From Caldicellulosiruptor naganoensis (GTDB lineage: Bacteria > Bacillota > Thermoanaerobacteria > Caldicellulosiruptorales > Caldicellulosiruptoraceae), in the NCBI RefSeq assembly GCF_026914285.1, contig NZ_CP113864.1:2077001-2141000 (forward strand): a DNA stretch of 64,000 nucleotides, given 5' to 3'. Shown here piece after piece: positions 46,413 to 57,457 of the stretch (positions are counted from its first letter, which is position 1; every line of letters starts with the position of its first letter). The translations under genes were made by a program, and so were the position numbers. The notes beneath the pieces were generated by a model. The model saw nothing but the letters and a program-made list of their open reading frames with translations. It had not been told where the DNA came from and ran no database searches.

Positions 46413-48583
46413 TTATTTTAAAACATTTATTTCTACTCGTTCTACTTTCCCATTTGATATTTTGATCGTATGCGCCCCAACAATATTACCTTTTGCAATC
46501 GCGTTATACACAGTCTTGTACACAAGCTTGCCATTTGCGTCAAAACCACTTATTTGAATTTTTACGTTTTTGTTATTTCCAAAATTTGTGATAATAATAT
46601 ACAACTTCCTTCGTTCTCTATCAAATAACTTTTCGTGAATCTTAACACCATCTTGCTCAGGTAAAACTGATACATCAACTTTTTTAACATATGTAGGAAT
46701 ATTATTAACAATACAGGTGTCAATTGTTCCTTTTCGGACCCTAAAGTTTCTAGAACCCACCCAAATTTTTTGCCCTTTTTGGTCATAGCCTTCTATCTTT
46801 ACCCACAGGTTATCATCTCTTTCAGAATTATTTATGCCAACTATATACAAATTACCTTGCTTGTCCAAACACCAGTCAACTACAAATGATGGTATAGATT
46901 TATTTTGTACAATTTCAACCTGAAGATTTTTCAAATAAGTAGGTACACCTGAAATAACTTTTGTGTCAATATTCCGCGGTTTTAACCGGACATTTCTTGA
47001 GCTTGGGAATATTTTGTTTTTTTGTTGTCATAACCCTTTAACACAAAAAACTGCATATTGCTTTTTGTATTATTTACAGCTACAATGTATAAATTCCCCG
47101 TTTTATCTAAGCACCAGTCCACAACGTATGAAAAATCAGTCTTATTTTCGATGATTTTGACCTTTACATCCTTTATATTCGAAGGAATACCTGATATCAC
47201 GGTTGTATCAATTGTTTTACTCTGAATTTGCATATTTCTTGTTGTCAAAAATGCTTTATTTGACTCCTTATCATACCCTTCTATTACTAAATAAAGTATA
47301 TTAGCAACAGTATTGTTCACTGCCACAATATACAAATCCCTATTTTTACTTAAACACCAATCTACAATATATGAAGAGTCAGCCTTATCCGGAACAACCT
47401 CAACTTTAACATTTCTCACGTCCGAAGGAATATCTGGAATTATAGCTGTATCAATAGTTCCTCGTTGAATCCGCATATTTCTGGAGCTTAAAAACACTTT
47501 ATCCTGCTTGTCATCATATCCTTTTATAGCCAAAAACAGCTTATCTTCAGACGTAAAGTTAGTAGCAACTATAAATAGATCTCTTGTTTCTCTATTCAAA
47601 ACCCAGTCAAGAAAATTAATAGCTTCTTCACGTGTAAAACACCTAACCTCCCACTTTTCAGGCACAACAGTTTCTGGTAAGTTAAGTTGCGCAATACATG
47701 TGTCAATAGCATAACCTTCTGTACTAATTAGTTTCTTAATATCAAAAACCATGTTTCGTGAACTCAAAGCTATTTTTTTACCATTCAAGTCAAACCCATT
47801 AAATTCCAAATACAAATAGCGATCAAACATTTGATCCCTATCTATAACACCCCTTTTTTGTGAAATCTTTTCAAAATACGGTTCATAATACGTTGCCGTG
47901 ACATACACTCTCCTTTTAATCTTGTCGTAAGCCCAATCAACCACCCGAGTTGACTTGATGGTTGCATATTCAAGGTATGCTTCAATATATGTCAAGTCTG
48001 AAGGTGTATCAGTTCTAATATGAAGTTTATTCTCTCCTTTAGAAAGACCTGTAACATTCATTGATGAAACATAACACGGCTCATTTTCTTGAGTATATCC
48101 GCGGACAACTAAAAACGTTGGATTTACCTTAGACTTTGGTTCATTATAGACATTTACAAAAACAGCATCCTGTAAATTCGTAACAGCTATTATTGAAGTA
48201 CCTAACTTGTCTTTTAAAGTATGAGCTTCAAGTTTGATTACATCATCACCATCTATCTTGTACCTAAATATCTGATTATTAATTTGATAGATTGTCAAAT
48301 AATAATTCTCTGAAACTTTATTCTTTCGGTAAACTTTTAACTTAATATCAACACTTTTCTTTGAAAAATCTTGTGGAAGTTTGATATAAGCATAGTTTTT
48401 GTCAAAATAACATTGAAGTTTTTTATCAACTTTTAACTCATCAAGTTTTTTGGCAGGCGTATTAGTCTGTTGAATTGTGCTTTCTCCTTTCGCAATATCA
48501 TCCACAAAACAGAATTTTACAATAATTACCAAGAATAGGACTAACAAGCTAATAATTAACTTCTTTGTATTAATATTTTTCAC
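46413..48583 (-). pseudogene. Secreted protein with about six ~80-residue repeats, frameshifted in an A7 tract
   Basis: Start is GTG at 48583 with AAGGAGGA upstream, then a signal peptide or anchor (about 8-27). After an N-terminal region come about six repeats beginning near plus-strand positions 47950, 47610, 47370, 47125, 46885 and 46635. Each has the pattern VDWCLDK-GNLYIVAVNN, then a strand ending in GYD, then SSRNM-IQ--TIDT--I and IPS-IK-VKV. The frame breaks in repeat four at AACAAAAAAACAAAA (about 47010-47025); one extra A restores IFPSSRNVRLKP and the rest. The full protein would be about 723 residues. I recognise no family. The beta-rich repeat suggests an extracellular binding or structural role. 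Confidence 0.75.
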
Positions 48584-48913
48584 GTTTGTTTCCTCCTTCT
48601 AACGTGGCTTGGTAAGAGAGATTTTATAAAGTATGTGGTTATTTGGATCTTTGGTCTTTTTACATACTTTATACATTCTTTCCTAAATTTCCTTTTCCCA
48701 ACATTTGGGGATATTCAAATAGAAAACTTAATTAAATTTACAAACATAGGTAGGTATATTATCGAATACTTACATCCAACATACTTAGACAAAAAATATA
48801 GTTAGCACAAGGTACTACAATTATTAATAGCTTAATTAAGAAAAACGCTAATTCCTGTGACATCTATGCTTTGTTTATTAATATATGAAATTTCCTGCTT
48901 TTGGTGCGAAAAG
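48584..48913. other. Intergenic region, no gene seen
   Basis: About 330 AT-rich bases upstream of the repeat-protein gene and downstream of the cimA terminator. Many stops occur in all frames. No tRNA, known RNA or clear promoter was recognised. Confidence 0.5.
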
Positions 48914-48960
48914 TAAGCAAGGGCTGTCAAAAATTATTTGAGATGAACAGCCCTTGCTTT
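48914..48960 (-). terminator. Terminator after cimA, end of the branched-chain amino acid block
   Basis: AAGCAAGGGCTGT (48915-48927) pairs with ACAGCCCTTGCTT (48947-48959) around a 19-base loop. Confidence 0.8.
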
Positions 48961-48962
48961 AT

Positions 48963-50543
48963 TTATTTCCCCACTTTCTCCTTACAAAGCTTATACTCTA
49001 AGGAATCTACAAGCGCAATCCAGCTTGCATTGACAATGTCGGTAGAAACGCCTACAGTTGTCCATGTGTCCTTGCCATCTGTTGACTCAATCAGAACTCT
49101 TACCTTTGCAGCTGTTGCAGTCTCAGCATTCAGCACTCTCACTTTATAGTCAACAAGATGAACCTCTTTTAGCTCGGGATAGAACTTTTCTAAAGCTTTT
49201 CTCAAAGCACTATCTAAGGCATGGACAGGTCCATCACCTTCTGCAGCTGTAATTGCTGTAACACCATCTACCGCAATCTTGACAATTGCAGAGGAGCTGT
49301 ACTCAACAGCTGGCTCGTTAATCAGTACTTTAAACTCTTTGAGAGTAAAGAATGGCTGGTAAAGCCCAAGTTTTTTTCTAATTAGCATCTCAAATGAAGC
49401 CTCTGCAGATTCAAACTGATACCCTTCGTTCTCAAGCCGTTTAAGCTCGTCAATAATCTCTTTAGTGATTGGAGAGTCTTTTGTAACTGTCGGGTCAATC
49501 TCACGGATTTTATCAAGCACAGTTGACCTTCCTGCAACTTCAGACAAAACAATCCTTCTTGTATTACCAACAATCTCAGGGTCAATATGCTCAAAAGATG
49601 CAGGGTTTTTCTTAACAGCGTCAATGTGCATACCAGCCTTGTGTGTAAACGCATAAGCTCCAACGTAAGGTGCGCGCTCGTTTGGAATCATATTGGCAAT
49701 CTCAGCAACATACCTTGAAAGAGATGTCAGGTGTTTTATATTCTCATCAGGCACACATTTAAACCCAAGCTTTAGCTGAAGATTTGGAATGAGCGTGATA
49801 AGGTCTGCGTTTCCACATCTCTCACCATATCCGTTTATAGTTCCCTGTACCTGACGAGCTCCTGCCAAAACTGCCATGATTGAGTTTGCAACAGCCATAC
49901 CTGTGTCGTTGTGACAGTGAATTCCAATCAATGTCCCAGGAAACATCTCAACAACTTCTTTCGTGATGTTGTAAATATCCATTGGGAAGGTGCCACCGTT
50001 TGTATCGCACAGGTCCAAAGAATCTGCTCCTGCCTCATTTGCAACCTTTAAAGTTTCCAAAGCGTACTTTTTGTTGTTTTTGTACCCATCAAAAAAGTGC
50101 TCTGCGTCAAATACAACATATTTGCCCAAAGACTTTAGATATTTTATAGTGTCATAAATCATCTGAAGATTTTCGTCCTCTGTTGTTTTTAAGACTTCTT
50201 TGACATGAAAATCCCATGACTTGCCAAAGATTGCAACAGCTTCGGTATCAGCAGCAATTAATGACTGGATGTTAGGATCATCTTTTACACTTATTCCAAC
50301 CCTTCTTGTTGAACCAAAAGCTATAAGCTTTGCATTTTTCAATTTCATCTTTTTTACTCTTGCGAAAAACTCTTGGTCTTTAACATTAGAACCAGGATTG
50401 CCTGCCTCAATGAATTTGACCCCAAACTTGTCAAGCCTGTCAACAATCTTTAGTTTGTCCTCTAAGGTATACGAAATTCCACCTGCTTGAGCACCATCTC
50501 TTAGTGTTGAGTCATAGATGATGATTTCCTTGTTATCTACCAA
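48963..50543 (-). CDS. cimA: (R)-citramalate synthase
   Basis: A 526-residue enzyme condensing acetyl-CoA with pyruvate to citramalate, the entry to threonine-independent isoleucine synthesis. The catalytic barrel shows YDSTLRDGAQAGGISYTLED, GIHCHNDTGMAVANS, GTINGYGERCGNADL and KAGMHIDAV. The C-terminal part (about 390-520) is the LeuA dimerisation/allosteric domain, presumably binding isoleucine. The TTG at 50543 is the likely start, with AAAGGAGGG upstream; the frame stays open to 50570. The leader just upstream carries an Ile-rich peptide and an attenuator, which supports an isoleucine role over leucine or homocitrate. Confidence 0.92.
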   Translation of the reverse strand: MVDNKEIIIYDSTLRDGAQAGGISYTLEDKLKIVDRLDKFGVKFIEAGNPGSNVKDQEFFARVKKMKLKNAKLIAFGSTRRVGISVKDDPNIQSLIAADTEAVAIFGKSWDFHVKEVLKTTEDENLQMIYDTIKYLKSLGKYVVFDAEHFFDGYKNNKKYALETLKVANEAGADSLDLCDTNGGTFPMDIYNITKEVVEMFPGTLIGIHCHNDTGMAVANSIMAVLAGARQVQGTINGYGERCGNADLITLIPNLQLKLGFKCVPDENIKHLTSLSRYVAEIANMIPNERAPYVGAYAFTHKAGMHIDAVKKNPASFEHIDPEIVGNTRRIVLSEVAGRSTVLDKIREIDPTVTKDSPITKEIIDELKRLENEGYQFESAEASFEMLIRKKLGLYQPFFTLKEFKVLINEPAVEYSSSAIVKIAVDGVTAITAAEGDGPVHALDSALRKALEKFYPELKEVHLVDYKVRVLNAETATAAKVRVLIESTDGKDTWTTVGVSTDIVNASWIALVDSLEYKLCKEKVGK

Positions 50544-50567
50544 CGAAAATCCCTCCTTTTTAAATAT

Positions 50568-50602
50568 CAAAAAAGCCCAGCCTGTGTAATTTTGGCTGGG
50601 CT
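50568..50602 (-). terminator. Attenuator terminator in front of cimA
   Basis: On the minus strand AGCCCAGCC (50594-50602), loop AAAATTACACA, and GGCTGGGCT (50574-50582) form a 9-bp GC-rich stem followed by six T. It ends 25 bases before the cimA start. Its loop and first 3'-arm bases, TACACAGGC (50580-50588), are perfectly complementary to GCCTGTGTA (50683-50691) in the leader, giving an alternative antiterminator helix. Confidence 0.85.
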
Positions 50603-50639
50603 TGTAAAATTCAATTTAAATTTAAGTCTTGCTATCAAT

Positions 50640-50804
50640 TCAAAGATGCCCTAAGGGTCTTTTTAAAAACCCTACCTTAACATACACAGGCCAAAATGGG
50701 TGCAATGCGGCATATGAAATTTTATAAATCAACTTAATTATTCTTTTTCTAATTATTGAAATAATACCAACCATTGATATTATGCCGCATATTCGTATTA
50801 TCAT
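50640..50804 (-). CDS. Isoleucine-rich leader peptide (54 codons) of the cimA attenuator
   Basis: The ATG at 50804 has AAGGGGTG eight bases upstream, and TGA ends the frame at 50640. Residues 2, 3, 5, 8, 9, 14, 15, 17, 18, 22, 23, 26 and 29 are isoleucine, 13 of the first 29. Seven of these are ATA codons (2, 3, 5, 8, 9, 17, 22). The first residues read MIIRICGIISMVGIISII. The mRNA around it can fold: ATGCGGCAT (50782-50790) with ATGCCGCAT (50705-50713), and GGGTGCAA (50809-50816) with TTGCACCC (50698-50705). The peptide itself probably has no function. Ribosome stalling at Ile codons when Ile-tRNA is scarce should favour the antiterminator. That mechanism is inferred from classical amino-acid attenuators. 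Confidence 0.85.
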   Translation of the reverse strand: MIIRICGIISMVGIISIIRKRIIKLIYKISYAALHPFWPVYVKVGFLKRPLGHL

Positions 50805-50846
50805 TCTCTTGCACCCCTTTGACCCTTTAATTTTTATTTGGTAATT

Positions 50847-50875
50847 ATTTTAACCCCAATTTAAAAATTTGTAAA
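50847..50875 (-). promoter_or_regulatory. Promoter for the cimA leader
   Basis: TTTACA (50870-50875) and TAAAAT (50847-50852) lie 17 bases apart on the minus strand, directly after the leuA stop. cimA can therefore be transcribed separately from ilvBNC-leuA as well as by read-through. Confidence 0.75.
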
Positions 50876-50884
50876 GAGTCAATT

Positions 50885-52408
50885 TTACTCTTCTGAAATT
50901 TTATACAGCATCTTGTTTATCGCATTTATATATGCCTTTGCACTTGCCTCTAAAATGTCGGTAGAAAGTCCTCGACCCAAGAAAGCCTTACCGTCTTTCT
51001 TGATTCTAACAGTTACCTCACCAAGAGCATCTTTTCCTTGGGTAACAGCCTTTATACTATAATCATCAAGTTCAACCTGAAGACCTGTGATTCTGTCAAT
51101 CGCTTTGAAGATTGCATCAACAGGACCATCACCTGTTGCTGCCTCTTCATACTCTTCTTCACCTGATTTTATCTTGACAGATGCTGTTGAAATCAAATCA
51201 TTTCCACTTATAATTTGGAACTTGACAAGCTCGTATGTCTCTGGGATGTTGAGAGATTTTTGCTCCAAGAGCGCTTCTATATCCTTGTCAAGTACAATTT
51301 TCTTCTTGTCTGCCAGAATCTTGAACTTTTCAAATGCAGCATCAATTTCTTCTTTTGTAAGGTCTGTATATCCAAGCTCTTTGAGTCTTTCTTCAAATGC
51401 ATGGCGACCAGAGTGCTTGCCAAGTACCATCCTATTTCTCGGAAGACCAATTGACACAGGGTCAATAATCTCATAGGTCGAGCGCTCTGACAACACACCA
51501 TGCTGGTGAATACCAGATTCGTGCGCAAATGCATTTGCACCAACAATTGCCTTGTTTGGCTGAACAAATACACCAGTGAGTGAAGATACAAGCTTGCTTG
51601 TTCGATAAATCTGTGTTGTGTCAATCAATACATCGACATCATAAAAGTCCTTCCTTGTCTTGAGTGCCATGACAATCTCTTCTAAAGCAGCGTTTCCAGC
51701 TCTTTCTCCAAGTCCGTTTATCGTGCACTCAACCTGATGAACACCTTCTTCAATAGCTGCAAGTGAGTTTGCAACAGCAAGGCCAAGGTCGTTGTGGCAG
51801 TGAACAGAAATCTGCACCTTGTCAATATCAGGAATTCCTTCTTTTATAGCTCTTATAATCCTCTTCATCTCCTCAGGTGTTGTGTAGCCAACTGTATCGG
51901 GAATGTTTATAACTGTTGCACCAGCTTTTATAACAGCATCAAACACCTTTATCAAAAACTCTATTCTTGACCTTGTGGCGTCCTCGCATGAAAACTCAAC
52001 ATCAGAAACATATTTTTTTGCATACTTTACCATTGCAACAGCTCGCTCTAAAACCTCGTCTTCTGTCATCTTGAGCTTATATTTCATGTGGATATCGCTT
52101 GTTGCAATGAATGTGTGGATTCTCGGCGATGAAGCCTTTTTGAGCGCTTCATAAGCTCTATCTATGTCCTTTTCAACTGCTCGCGCCAAAGATACTATAA
52201 CAGCATCTTTTATGTTTTCTGATATAACCTTTATAGCCTCAAAATCACCTGGAGAAGCTACGGCAAACCCTGCTTCTATCACATCAACTTTGAGCTTTTC
52301 AAGCTGCCTTGCAATCTCAAGCTTTTCATTGACGTTGAGCGACACACCTGGTGTTTGCTCACCGTCTCTCAAAGTTGTGTCAAAAATCTTTATAACTCTT
52401 TTCCCCAT
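50885..52408 (-). CDS. leuA: 2-Isopropylmalate synthase
   Basis: A 507-residue enzyme of leucine synthesis (acetyl-CoA plus 2-oxoisovalerate). The barrel motifs are [53 protein letters not shown] and [14 protein letters not shown]. The C-terminal LeuA regulatory domain (about 375-500) should bind leucine. The ATG at 52408 has GAGGGG upstream. It follows ilvC after 16 bases and precedes the cimA leader. Confidence 0.95.
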   Translation of the reverse strand: MGKRVIKIFDTTLRDGEQTPGVSLNVNEKLEIARQLEKLKVDVIEAGFAVASPGDFEAIKVISENIKDAVIVSLARAVEKDIDRAYEALKKASSPRIHTFIATSDIHMKYKLKMTEDEVLERAVAMVKYAKKYVSDVEFSCEDATRSRIEFLIKVFDAVIKAGATVINIPDTVGYTTPEEMKRIIRAIKEGIPDIDKVQISVHCHNDLGLAVANSLAAIEEGVHQVECTINGLGERAGNAALEEIVMALKTRKDFYDVDVLIDTTQIYRTSKLVSSLTGVFVQPNKAIVGANAFAHESGIHQHGVLSERSTYEIIDPVSIGLPRNRMVLGKHSGRHAFEERLKELGYTDLTKEEIDAAFEKFKILADKKKIVLDKDIEALLEQKSLNIPETYELVKFQIISGNDLISTASVKIKSGEEEYEEAATGDGPVDAIFKAIDRITGLQVELDDYSIKAVTQGKDALGEVTVRIKKDGKAFLGRGLSTDILEASAKAYINAINKMLYKISEE

Positions 52409-52424
52409 CAAAACCCCTCACTCT

Positions 52425-53941
<1,517 letters not shown>

Positions 53942-54012
53942 CTTGCACATCCCCCTATCAAAAAGTATTTTTCTCCTCTCTCTGATGACCTCTTATTACT
54001 CCCAACTTCTGA

Positions 54013-55626
54013 TTACTGCGGGATAGTTGGTTCATCAGGACTTATTACAACTTCTAACAAAAATGGTCCTTTGTGATTTTTCAAAGTCTCAACGGCTTCT
54101 CTCACCTGATCCTTCTTGTCAATGCGCATTGATTGAATATCGTAAGCTTTTGCTAAAATCATAAAGTCAGGATTCCCGTCAAGACAGGTTGCAATGAACC
54201 TGCCACTACACCTTCTTTTTTGAAGCTCATATACCATTCCAAGTCTTGTGTTATTAAAAAGCACAATCTTCACCGGCACCTGCTCTCTTTTTATTGTCGC
54301 AAGCTCCTGCAGAAGCATCTGAAAACTCCCATCACCAGTAATGCTAATCACTTCTTTGTCTGGTCTTCCAAACTTTGCACCAATTGCCGCAGGAACTCCA
54401 TATCCCATTGTGCCAAGTCCACCTGAAGTTATAAAGGTTCCTGGTTCTTTGATATATAGATTATGAGCTGCCCAAATCTGATGCTGCCCAACATCTGTTG
54501 TGATTATATAATCACCATTGTATGCCCTTGAAATTTCTCTTAGTACATCATAAGGATGAAGCTTGTCATCATCTGGAAGAACTTTCTTCTGTGCTTTAAT
54601 CTCATGAGCCCAAAAATCTTTTCTTTCTGAAATTCTCTTATTAATCTCTGAAAGCACCTGTTTTGCATCGCCAACAATTGGCACATTTGTATCAACATTT
54701 TTTCCTATCTCAGCAGGATCAATGTCGATATGAATAATCTTCATATTATCAGTAATTTTTGTATCACCCAGCGCCCTGTCTGCAAGCCGCGCACCTATCA
54801 CAATTAAAAGGTCTGCCTGCCTGAGCGCTAAATTTGCCTCTTTCTGACCATGTGAGCCTATCATGCCAAGATAGTAAGGATGGTCTGTTGGAATACAGCC
54901 AATTCCCATCAAAGTTGAAATTACAGGAATCTTTTGCTTTTCTACTAAAATTCGAAGCTCTTCTGATGCCCCTGATGCAATAACTCCACCACCGCTGCAT
55001 ACAACAGGTCTTTTTGAATTTTCTATTGCTTCTACCGCTCTTTTTATCTGTAGAGGATGTCCTTTTTCTTTCGGCTTGTAGCCAGGAATATCAATCTCTT
55101 TTGGAATTTCAAATTCAATCTCCTGCATCTGTACATCTATTGGAACATCTATCAAAACAGGTCCTCGTCTTCCTGTTGAGGCTATATAGAATGCTTCTTT
55201 TAAAATCCTTACAATTTTTTTAGGATCTTTTACAAGATAGTTATGCTTGGTAAACGGAGCTGTTGCCCCTGTTATATCCACTTCTTGAAACACATCTTTT
55301 CCAATTAAACTTGAATTTACCTGACCTGTGATAGCCACAATAGGAACTGAATCCATATAAGCAGTTGCAATGCCAGTTATAAGATTTGTAGCACCAGGCC
55401 CAGAGGTTGCAACGCACACACCTACTTTACCTGTTGTGCGCGCATATCCACTTGCCTCATGAACTGCTGCCTGTTCTGTGCGTACTAAGACATGCTTTAT
55501 ATCAGAGCTATAGAGCGCATCATAAAATGGATATATTGCCGCACCTGGAATGCCAAAGATAATCTCTACACCTTCGCTTTTTAAAACCTCTACCATTGCC
55601 CGTGCTACCGTCATCTTTACCTTCAT
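54013..55626 (-). CDS. ilvB: Acetolactate synthase large (catalytic) subunit
   Basis: A 537-residue thiamine-diphosphate enzyme making acetolactate (valine, leucine) and acetohydroxybutyrate (isoleucine). It shows FGIPGAAIYPFYDAL, the catalytic Glu in VRTEQAAVHEASGYARTTG, GPGATNLITGIATAYMDS, and the metal motif GDGSFQMLLQELATI with a downstream NN. The ATG at 55626 is chosen because AAGGGTGGG precedes it; the frame remains open to 55716 with no ribosome site. It is the first gene of ilvB-ilvN-ilvC-leuA(-cimA), with 62 bases to ilvN. Confidence 0.95.
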   Translation of the reverse strand: MKVKMTVARAMVEVLKSEGVEIIFGIPGAAIYPFYDALYSSDIKHVLVRTEQAAVHEASGYARTTGKVGVCVATSGPGATNLITGIATAYMDSVPIVAITGQVNSSLIGKDVFQEVDITGATAPFTKHNYLVKDPKKIVRILKEAFYIASTGRRGPVLIDVPIDVQMQEIEFEIPKEIDIPGYKPKEKGHPLQIKRAVEAIENSKRPVVCSGGGVIASGASEELRILVEKQKIPVISTLMGIGCIPTDHPYYLGMIGSHGQKEANLALRQADLLIVIGARLADRALGDTKITDNMKIIHIDIDPAEIGKNVDTNVPIVGDAKQVLSEINKRISERKDFWAHEIKAQKKVLPDDDKLHPYDVLREISRAYNGDYIITTDVGQHQIWAAHNLYIKEPGTFITSGGLGTMGYGVPAAIGAKFGRPDKEVISITGDGSFQMLLQELATIKREQVPVKIVLFNNTRLGMVYELQKRRCSGRFIATCLDGNPDFMILAKAYDIQSMRIDKKDQVREAVETLKNHKGPFLLEVVISPDEPTIPQ

Positions 55627-55649
55627 TAAAACCCACCCTTTATATATGA

Positions 55650-55681
55650 AAAGTCCGACCGTGCTACTTGAGTTTGTCGGA
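55650..55681 (-). promoter_or_regulatory. Hairpin in the ilvB leader
   Basis: On the minus strand GTCCGAC and GTCGGAC form a stem around a 16-18-base loop, followed by TTTTCAT and then the ilvB ribosome site. It could be a weak attenuator. It is too short for a T-box, and no T-box conserved sequence is present. Confidence 0.5.
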
Positions 55682-55731
55682 CAATTGCTTTTCCAATGAC
55701 TTCTTGCTATTTTCAAATTAAATTTTGAAAT

Positions 55732-55760
55732 ATTTTAGCACGTATTTTTATTCGTGTCAA
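55732..55760 (-). promoter_or_regulatory. Promoter of the ilvBNC-leuA operon
   Basis: A consensus TTGACA (55755-55760) and TAAAAT (55732-55737) lie exactly 17 bases apart on the minus strand. They are about 105 bases before the ilvB start codon and leave a leader of about 100 nt. Confidence 0.85.
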
Positions 55761-55781
55761 GAAATTTAGGTGCAAAGGCTA

Positions 55782-56588
55782 TTACAATCTTTTTAACCTC
55801 TTTTCAAACACTTTTTCTACGATAAAATCTGAAAGGTGTGGAAAAAGGCGGGTAAAAAGCACAAATATATAGTCTTTTTTAGATGTGTATATCTCTTTTC
55901 TGTTCTTCTCTATACCTTTGATAATTCTTCCTGCAGCAACATCCGGCGAAAGCCTTGAAAGCCGAACTTCATCTTCTGGATATGGCTTTCCTAAAGCTTT
56001 TTTTCTAAAGCTTGTTGAAATAGAACCTGGATATGCATTTAAAACATTTATGTTATATTTTTTAAGCTCCATTCTTGCAACATCAGCTATAGCTGAAAGT
56101 GCTGCCTTTGATGCTGTATATCCGCTTGTGAATGGCACAGGTCTTTTTACACCAAGCGAACAAACATTCACAATTGTGCCTCCTCCTTGTTCTTTAAAAA
56201 AGGCTATTCCATACTTCATCATGTAAAAAGCACCAAAAAAGTTAGTATCAAATACCTTTTTAAGATCAAGAACATCTATTTCTTCCACTTCACATCTCAA
56301 GCCAATTCCTGCGTTGTTAATTAAGAAATCTGCCGTTTTTAGCTTATCTTTTATGGTCTTAAAAGCATCTTCACAATCTTTTTTAAAGCGCACATCAGCC
56401 TTTATTAAAAAGAGATTTTTCGAAAACATTATGAGTTCATTCTGAAGCCCTTTTAAAGACTCTTCTGACCTTGAAATGGCAACAACTTTTGCACCTTTTT
56501 CAAGTAAAATCTTTGTCATTTCCTTCCCAAGACCAGATGTTGCCCCTGTAATGATGATGGTCTTATCTTTCCAAAAGTCTTTTCTCAT
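55782..56588 (-). CDS. Short-chain dehydrogenase/reductase (SDR)
   Basis: A 268-residue NAD(P)-dependent Rossmann oxidoreductase. The cofactor motif is TGATSGLGKEM, with NNAG in the central strand. The catalytic triad is the Ser in VNVCSLGV followed by YTASKAA (Tyr-x-x-x-Lys). The basic C-terminus and overall pattern fit classical SDRs acting on lipid-like or keto substrates. GGTGGA precedes the ATG. It begins 26 bases after the metallo-hydrolase gene, so the two probably share a transcript. Substrate is unknown. Confidence 0.88.
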   Translation of the reverse strand: MRKDFWKDKTIIITGATSGLGKEMTKILLEKGAKVVAISRSEESLKGLQNELIMFSKNLFLIKADVRFKKDCEDAFKTIKDKLKTADFLINNAGIGLRCEVEEIDVLDLKKVFDTNFFGAFYMMKYGIAFFKEQGGGTIVNVCSLGVKRPVPFTSGYTASKAALSAIADVARMELKKYNINVLNAYPGSISTSFRKKALGKPYPEDEVRLSRLSPDVAAGRIIKGIEKNRKEIYTSKKDYIFVLFTRLFPHLSDFIVEKVFEKRLKRL

Positions 56589-56614
56589 GCGACATTTCCA
56601 CCTTTTTAGAATGA

Positions 56615-57403
56615 TTATATTTCAAACACATCTCCCACACCACAAACCTTTAACTTATTTGCTATTTTGTTACCAAAATAAATCAATGCTTCTGCGCCAG
56701 AGCAGTGAAGAGGTACAAGTTTATAGATTCTCTTTTCCCTGAAAAACTCACAAAGTCTTTGCAAATCATCTTGTTGAAAGTCCTTTGAATGAAATCCACC
56801 GATAACTGCAAAGATACTTTTAGAAAAGCATTTTTCCACTTTTTCTATAATATTCTCAATTCCATTATGACTGCAGCCAACAATAAGTATAAGTTTGTTA
56901 TCTTCCTTAACTACAAGAGATTGTTCTTCTAAAAACAAATCGCTTTGAAACCGACCATCTTTGAGAATATAAAACTCATTAGATTCTTTACCTGAGGTAA
57001 CATTCACCACAAAAATACCATCAAACATCTCATAGACATCTTCATTGACAATCTTAAACCTTGCCATGTCAAGCGCTTCAAAATTTTCACCTATAAATTT
57101 ATACTCCCCTTCTCTTTTGGCAAACTTTTTCTCAAAAAATCCATTGTGCACCCAAATATTACAATCTGTTCTTTCAATAAGAAATTTAAGACCACCTGTG
57201 TGGTCATAATGCGCATGGCTAAGGACTACAGCATCAAAATCAAAGCCCACACCCATCTTTTCAATGTTTTTCACAATGGCATTTGTCTGCCCACAGTCAA
57301 ACAAAATCTTTTTGTCATCTTTTATAACCAAAATTGAAAGACCATGCTCTGCTAAATACCCACCTTTGAACGTCCAGTTGTTGACAAGAATTTTGGCTCT
57401 CAA
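56615..57403 (-). CDS. Metallo-beta-lactamase-fold hydrolase
   Basis: A 262-residue MBL-fold protein with VLSHAHYDHTGGLKFL (the H-x-H-x-D-H metal motif), LIVGCSHNGIENI and VIGGFHSKDF. This is the set typical of the group annotated as dihydropterin-linked RFAP-synthase-like or general MBL hydrolases. The start is probably TTG at 57403 with AGAGG upstream. It lies 54 bases after the amidohydrolase gene and 26 before the SDR gene, suggesting a three-gene unit. The actual substrate is unknown. Confidence 0.88.
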   Translation of the reverse strand: MRAKILVNNWTFKGGYLAEHGLSILVIKDDKKILFDCGQTNAIVKNIEKMGVGFDFDAVVLSHAHYDHTGGLKFLIERTDCNIWVHNGFFEKKFAKREGEYKFIGENFEALDMARFKIVNEDVYEMFDGIFVVNVTSGKESNEFYILKDGRFQSDLFLEEQSLVVKEDNKLILIVGCSHNGIENIIEKVEKCFSKSIFAVIGGFHSKDFQQDDLQRLCEFFREKRIYKLVPLHCSGAEALIYFGNKIANKLKVCGVGDVFEI

Positions 57404-57457
57404 TTTTTAAAAACCTCTCTTTCTAATTGCCATTTACTAATCTATACACATAACATC

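Noticed and set aside
55626-55735. T-box riboswitch before ilvB
   Set aside because: The leader is only about 100 nt and has no T-box sequence, specifier loop or following large terminator.
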